A stretch of DNA of 64,000 nucleotides from Thunnus maccoyii (lineage: Eukaryota; Chordata; Actinopteri; Scombriformes; Scombridae): contig NC_056540.1 of the NCBI RefSeq assembly GCF_910596095.1, positions 19,678,501 through 19,742,500 on the forward strand. The letters run 5' to 3'. This document shows, in pieces, positions 60,426 to 64,000 of this stretch (position 1 is its first letter; every line of letters starts with the position of its first letter). The translations under genes and the position numbers were made by a program. A model generated the notes under the pieces. It had not been told where the DNA came from. It searched no databases and saw nothing but the letters and a program-made list of their open reading frames with translations.

Positions 60426-62944
60426 ATGGATGAGAAGTCCAGCAGCAGCAGCAGCCACCACCGCCTCCTGATCGTCCTGTTCATGGTGTTGCTCTCTGGC
60501 GTCATTATGATCCAGTATGTGTGTCCCAGCAGGTCTGAGTGCCAGGTGCTGCACCAGCTGGGATCCTGGTTTAAGGTGGGCAGTGCAACTGGTTCCCGGA
60601 GCAATGAAAACCAAAACGGGCTCCAAAAGGATCCCTACATCGCAGAGGACGGCGCTCTGGTCCGCTTTATCCCTCGCTTCAACTTCACCAAAGCGGACTT
60701 AAATCGCGGTGTAGACTTCAACATCAAAGGAGACGATGTCATAGTGTTTCTGCACATTCAAAAGACAGGCGGCACCACGTTTGGTCGTCACCTGGTGCGG
60801 AATATTCAGCTGGAGAGGCCCTGCGAGTGCCACGCAGGTCAGAAGAAATGTACTTGTTATCGGCCAGGTAAAAAGGAAACTTGGCTCTTTTCCCGTTTCT
60901 CTACCGGCTGGAGCTGCGGGCTTCATGCGGACTGGACTGAGCTGACCAGCTGCGTCCCGTCGCGCATGGACTCACGGGAGAATCCTAGGAACCTGCCGAG
61001 GTTAGTGAAGAAAGGAGGGAGGCTTGGGTGGGGATCATAGGGGAACTGGTGACATACAATCACAAAATCATATATCACAATAATTTGGACCAAATTCCTT
61101 GATATCGATATTGCAACAATATTGTAGGGATGACTACTGGTGCTTTCACAAAATATTTTCACAAGGACATTTTTGATAATCATCAGTAATGTGGATATAA
61201 TGACTAAGTAGGTAAAGACAAATAATAGAACGGCTAGAACAGTCTGGTAAGTTTAGAAAATTACATCACTTCATTGTGATGCAGCTTTTAAAACCAGGAA
61301 AACGCAACACTTATGCCATATATTATGATATTACAATATCTAAGAAGATATTTAGTCTCGTATCTCACGATATCGGTATAATATCAATATATTGCCTAAT
61401 CCTACATACTATATCTTTAAGATTATACAGTTGAGCACCATGCAATACGCTGCAAGATAATCATCTATAATATATCATAAGGTCATCTTTACTGAAGAGG
61501 AAAATATACTCCTAATGCTCAAATAATGTTTATTTCCATAATATAATGAAGTGATTTCAGTTTTGCACAAATGTATGCACCGCAGGGATGTAAAAAAAAA
61601 AAAGTAAAGTACAGGTCAAAATGTTTTGATATTACATGGATTGCTACAGCTGTTAACATACATATTTTATGGTACAGATGAACCAGGTCAGGCTGGATGG
61701 TAGCTTGACCTATATCAAAGTGACAGATGTTCATTTGATTGATCTATTCAACTCCATCCTCAGTGTGAATCTGACCAACACGAACCCAACTGGTTCTAAC
61801 ATGATACTTCACTGAGTATATGCACATGAAAAAATCAACATGAAAAATCTATGACTAATTGCAGAAAGACTGTTTTTTTCTACTATCTACTGTCTCTTTT
61901 TCTGATTTTGAGTTTACCGGGTAAAAATGTCAGTTTTCTGTCTTTTACACTGCCTTCTCTCTGCCATCTTAGTGACTGCTTCTTGTAAAATGGTATCTAC
62001 TGTACTCTGAGCTTTTGCTTTGGTTGTGACTTAACAGTCAAAAATTAATTGTAGTGACATTGTGGATCTTTGAGTTGGCATATTACAAACCTAATGTCCT
62101 CTTTTTCCTCTCCAGTAGGAACTATTATTATATAACTATCCTAAGAGATCCAGTATCACGCTACCTAAGCGAGTGGCGTCACGTGCAACGCGGTGCCACA
62201 TGGAAGGCCTCCTTACACGTGTGTGATGGACGTTCACCAACACTGTCTGAGCTTCCGAGCTGCTACTCAGGGGATGACTGGTCAGGTTGCTCCTTGCAGG
62301 AGTTCATGGACTGCCCCTACAACTTGGCCAACAACCGGCAGACCCGCATGCTGGCTGATCTCAGCCTGGTGGGTTGCTACAATGTCTCTGCCATGAGTGA
62401 GGAAGAGCGCTGGGCATTACTTCTGGAGAGCGCTAAACGTAACCTACGTGGCATGGCCTTCTTTGGACTGACCGAGTACCAGCGTAAGACCCAGTACCTT
62501 TTTGAACGTACCTTCAATTTGGAGTTCATTGCACCGTTCACACAGCTGAACGGCACACGCGCCTCCAGTGTTGAGGTACCTTCTGAGACGCAACACAGAA
62601 TCCGCCAGCTAAACCGATGGGACGTAGAGCTGTACGAGTACGCCCGGGACCTTTTCCTGCAGCGTTTCCAGGTGGCGAGGCAGCAGGAGCGCAGGCAAGC
62701 CAGGGAGAGGCGGCAGCAGGAGAGGAGGCGGCTCCGTGGAAGGCTCACAATGAAGCAAGGGAGGCAGCTAAAGCCCACGGAAACAACCCGCCTAGGTGAC
62801 AGCCACTCTCTAGTAACTGAGGAGAACCAGAGGGGCAAAGCTGATGAAGACAGTGTGGAGTCTGAAGCACTGCTCCCAGACTGGTGGGACCTAGATGAGA
62901 ACGGCACCATGGAGGACTACATGGACAACGTGGAACAGTGGTAG
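60426..62944 (+). CDS. hs6st2: Heparan sulfate 6-O-sulfotransferase, HS6ST2-like
   Basis: A Golgi type II membrane enzyme that transfers sulfate from PAPS to the 6-O position of glucosamine in heparan sulfate, shaping FGF, Wnt and VEGF signalling. Coding exons are 60426-61000 and 62116-62944 (1404 nt, 467 aa). A short cytoplasmic tail (MDEKSS) precedes a signal anchor at about residues 15-32, then YVCPS. The catalytic domain begins near residue 85, with HIQKTGGTTFGRHLV (the 5'-PSB loop) and LRDPVSRYLSEWRHVQRG (the 3'-PB region). GWSCGLHADWTEL and MDCPYNLANNRQ are also family signatures. The C-terminus is an Arg/Gln/Glu-rich coiled region, then EDYMDNVEQW. MDEKS, YVCP, RNIQLE, TSCVP and DDWSGC favour HS6ST2 over 1 and 3. 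The single intron is only 1.1 kb. A tandem acceptor (CAG/TAG, 62115 or 62118) allows one residue difference. Confidence 0.92.
61040..61410 (+). repeat. 'atatcggtataatatcaat' dispersed repeat in hs6st2 intron
   Basis: Fills a third of the only hs6st2 intron. It is similar in reverse complement to 55690-55930 and related to 32290-32565. Confidence 0.7.
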
Positions 62945-64000
62945 TAACAGGAACAAGCAGTTTGGTGTCTTAATACTGAGTGAGCTCTGCCTTGTCTATT
63001 GTTAATAATCCAAGTTATTTTATTATATGCCTTCCACTGAATTTTCTTTTTTCTCACCATGGACTGTTTTAAATGACACACATTTATTTATTGATAATGA
63101 TTGTATATTTTTTTTGCCACAAATGACATTCACAATGGACACATGTCCTTGACAGAAAGAAAGGCTGGTGTAGCTCCCTGCCATCAGTGATTGTTGTCAT
63201 TACACACATCTGAACTCTTGTGATGTAGCTTGAAACAAGGGGATGTTTATATTTTCTTTGTTAGAAGAAACAATGTTAATCTTATTTTAATCAGAAAATA
63301 TGCTACTGTTTGTGATTACCAATCTGTATGTTTGCTAAACTGTTGTCTTGTCTGAAATATGTACATTTTTAAAATGTACTTGTTTTTAAGTGTCTTTTAA
63401 GTAACAAAAAATAGATACCTCAATGTGTAGCATAGCTGCTAATGTTGTAAAAATACTGAATGTGTCCCAAATCTACCTTTTTATATAAAAATGCTTTTAC
63501 ATTCACTGAACTCCTAATGTACTTTTGTCCAATCATGTACACGAAAGACTGCATTATTGTTTATTTATTGTTACACTTGCAAATCTCTGTAGCACCAGCA
63601 GGGAGTGCCCAAGTCATTTTAATGAAATCAAAACTTCCCGAATGGAGGTACTAAGGTAAAAGTTGTTACCACAGCTTATTCTTAAATACAGTTTGATAGG
63701 ATTTGAGTCGTTGTTCAATCTGATCCTCAGGCGACCTAATAGAGGGGATCCACTGTGAGCGCTGCAACTAAAATTTAAAGAATGATCCAGCAATATACTG
63801 AAAATGTGCCTGATCTTATGGAGGTATCGGATTGTTAAAAGGAGAGATGATTTTTTTATCAGTAGAGTTGCACTGCCAGAAATGGTTTTGGGATGAGAGC
63901 AGCGTATATGCTGGTAATTGTCAACATTAAATATACTGGAGTATAAAAAATAAGTTTTAATGTATATTAAAATTGTGATTAGACTATTATGATTATTAGT
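62945..64000 (+). other. hs6st2 3' UTR and flank
   Basis: AT-rich sequence following the stop codon with no reading frame of note. ATTAAA at 63926-63931 is one possible poly(A) signal; no canonical AATAAA was spotted. The region probably contains most of the 3' UTR. Confidence 0.45.

Noticed and set aside
60312-60626. Open frames antisense to hs6st2 exon 1
   Set aside because: Shadow frames of a GC-rich coding exon, with no domain and no splice context.
60426-62944. HS6ST1 or HS6ST3 identity
   Set aside because: The N-terminus MDEKS...YVCP and the RNIQLE, TSCVP and ATWKASLHVCDG segments agree better with HS6ST2, though a phylogeny would be needed to be certain.

Overview
This is a piece of a ray-finned fish genome, most likely a percomorph teleost. 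The genes have many short exons with canonical GT/AG junctions. The sequence between them is AT-rich and full of (CA)n and other microsatellites, a decayed Tc1-type transposon, a tRNA-derived SINE and many diverged dispersed repeats of teleost type. No bacterial, phage or CRISPR structure was seen. I reconstructed six protein-coding genes exon by exon. In each, exon lengths and splice phases close exactly to one open reading frame. There is also one tRNA gene.

Layout: 1-12039 has no recognisable gene and holds repeats, including a Tc1-like element at 7381-8498. 12040-23582 (minus) is vegfb, seven coding exons, 187 aa. 27745-31603 (minus) is dnajc4, six coding exons, 238 aa. 31604-37468 is a repeat-rich gap with a long inverted repeat (34604-35453) and a small nested insertion (35996-36254). 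37469-41007 (plus) is nudt22, six coding exons, 396 aa. 41364-47901 (minus) is hnrnpul2, eleven coding exons, 735 aa, convergent with nudt22. 51604-55283 (minus) is tmem179b, four coding exons, 244 aa. 59761-59833 (minus) is tRNA-Phe(GAA). 60426-62944 (plus) is a heparan sulfate 6-O-sulfotransferase most like HS6ST2, two coding exons, 467 aa. Exon-level coordinates are CDS only; UTR ends were not determined.

The vegfb-dnajc4-nudt22 trio matches the human 11q13.1 neighbourhood, and hnrnpul2-tmem179b matches human 11q12.3. That supports the gene assignments and suggests the two blocks were adjacent in the bony-vertebrate ancestor or were joined in fish. The genes do not form one pathway. They cover a secreted angiogenic factor (VEGF-B), a membrane J-protein, a Nudix-fold UDP-sugar hydrolase, a nuclear RNA-binding/DNA-damage protein, a four-pass membrane protein and a Golgi heparan sulfate-modifying enzyme.

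Most worth a second look: (1) hnrnpul2 exon 7 (43651-43752), in frame if skipped, has a 3' splice site whose pyrimidine tract is a (GT)~21 run plus TTTAG, much like the TDP-43-sensitive CFTR exon; (2) hnrnpul2 exon 1 encodes a 14-residue tandem repeat with a ladder of TQT-type motifs, as in multivalent LC8 (dynein light chain) ligands; (3) vegfb has a shortened C-terminal domain encoded by an in-frame cassette behind a ~125-nt polypyrimidine tract; (4) a 259-bp insertion has its empty site preserved in two other copies of the same repeat in this window.
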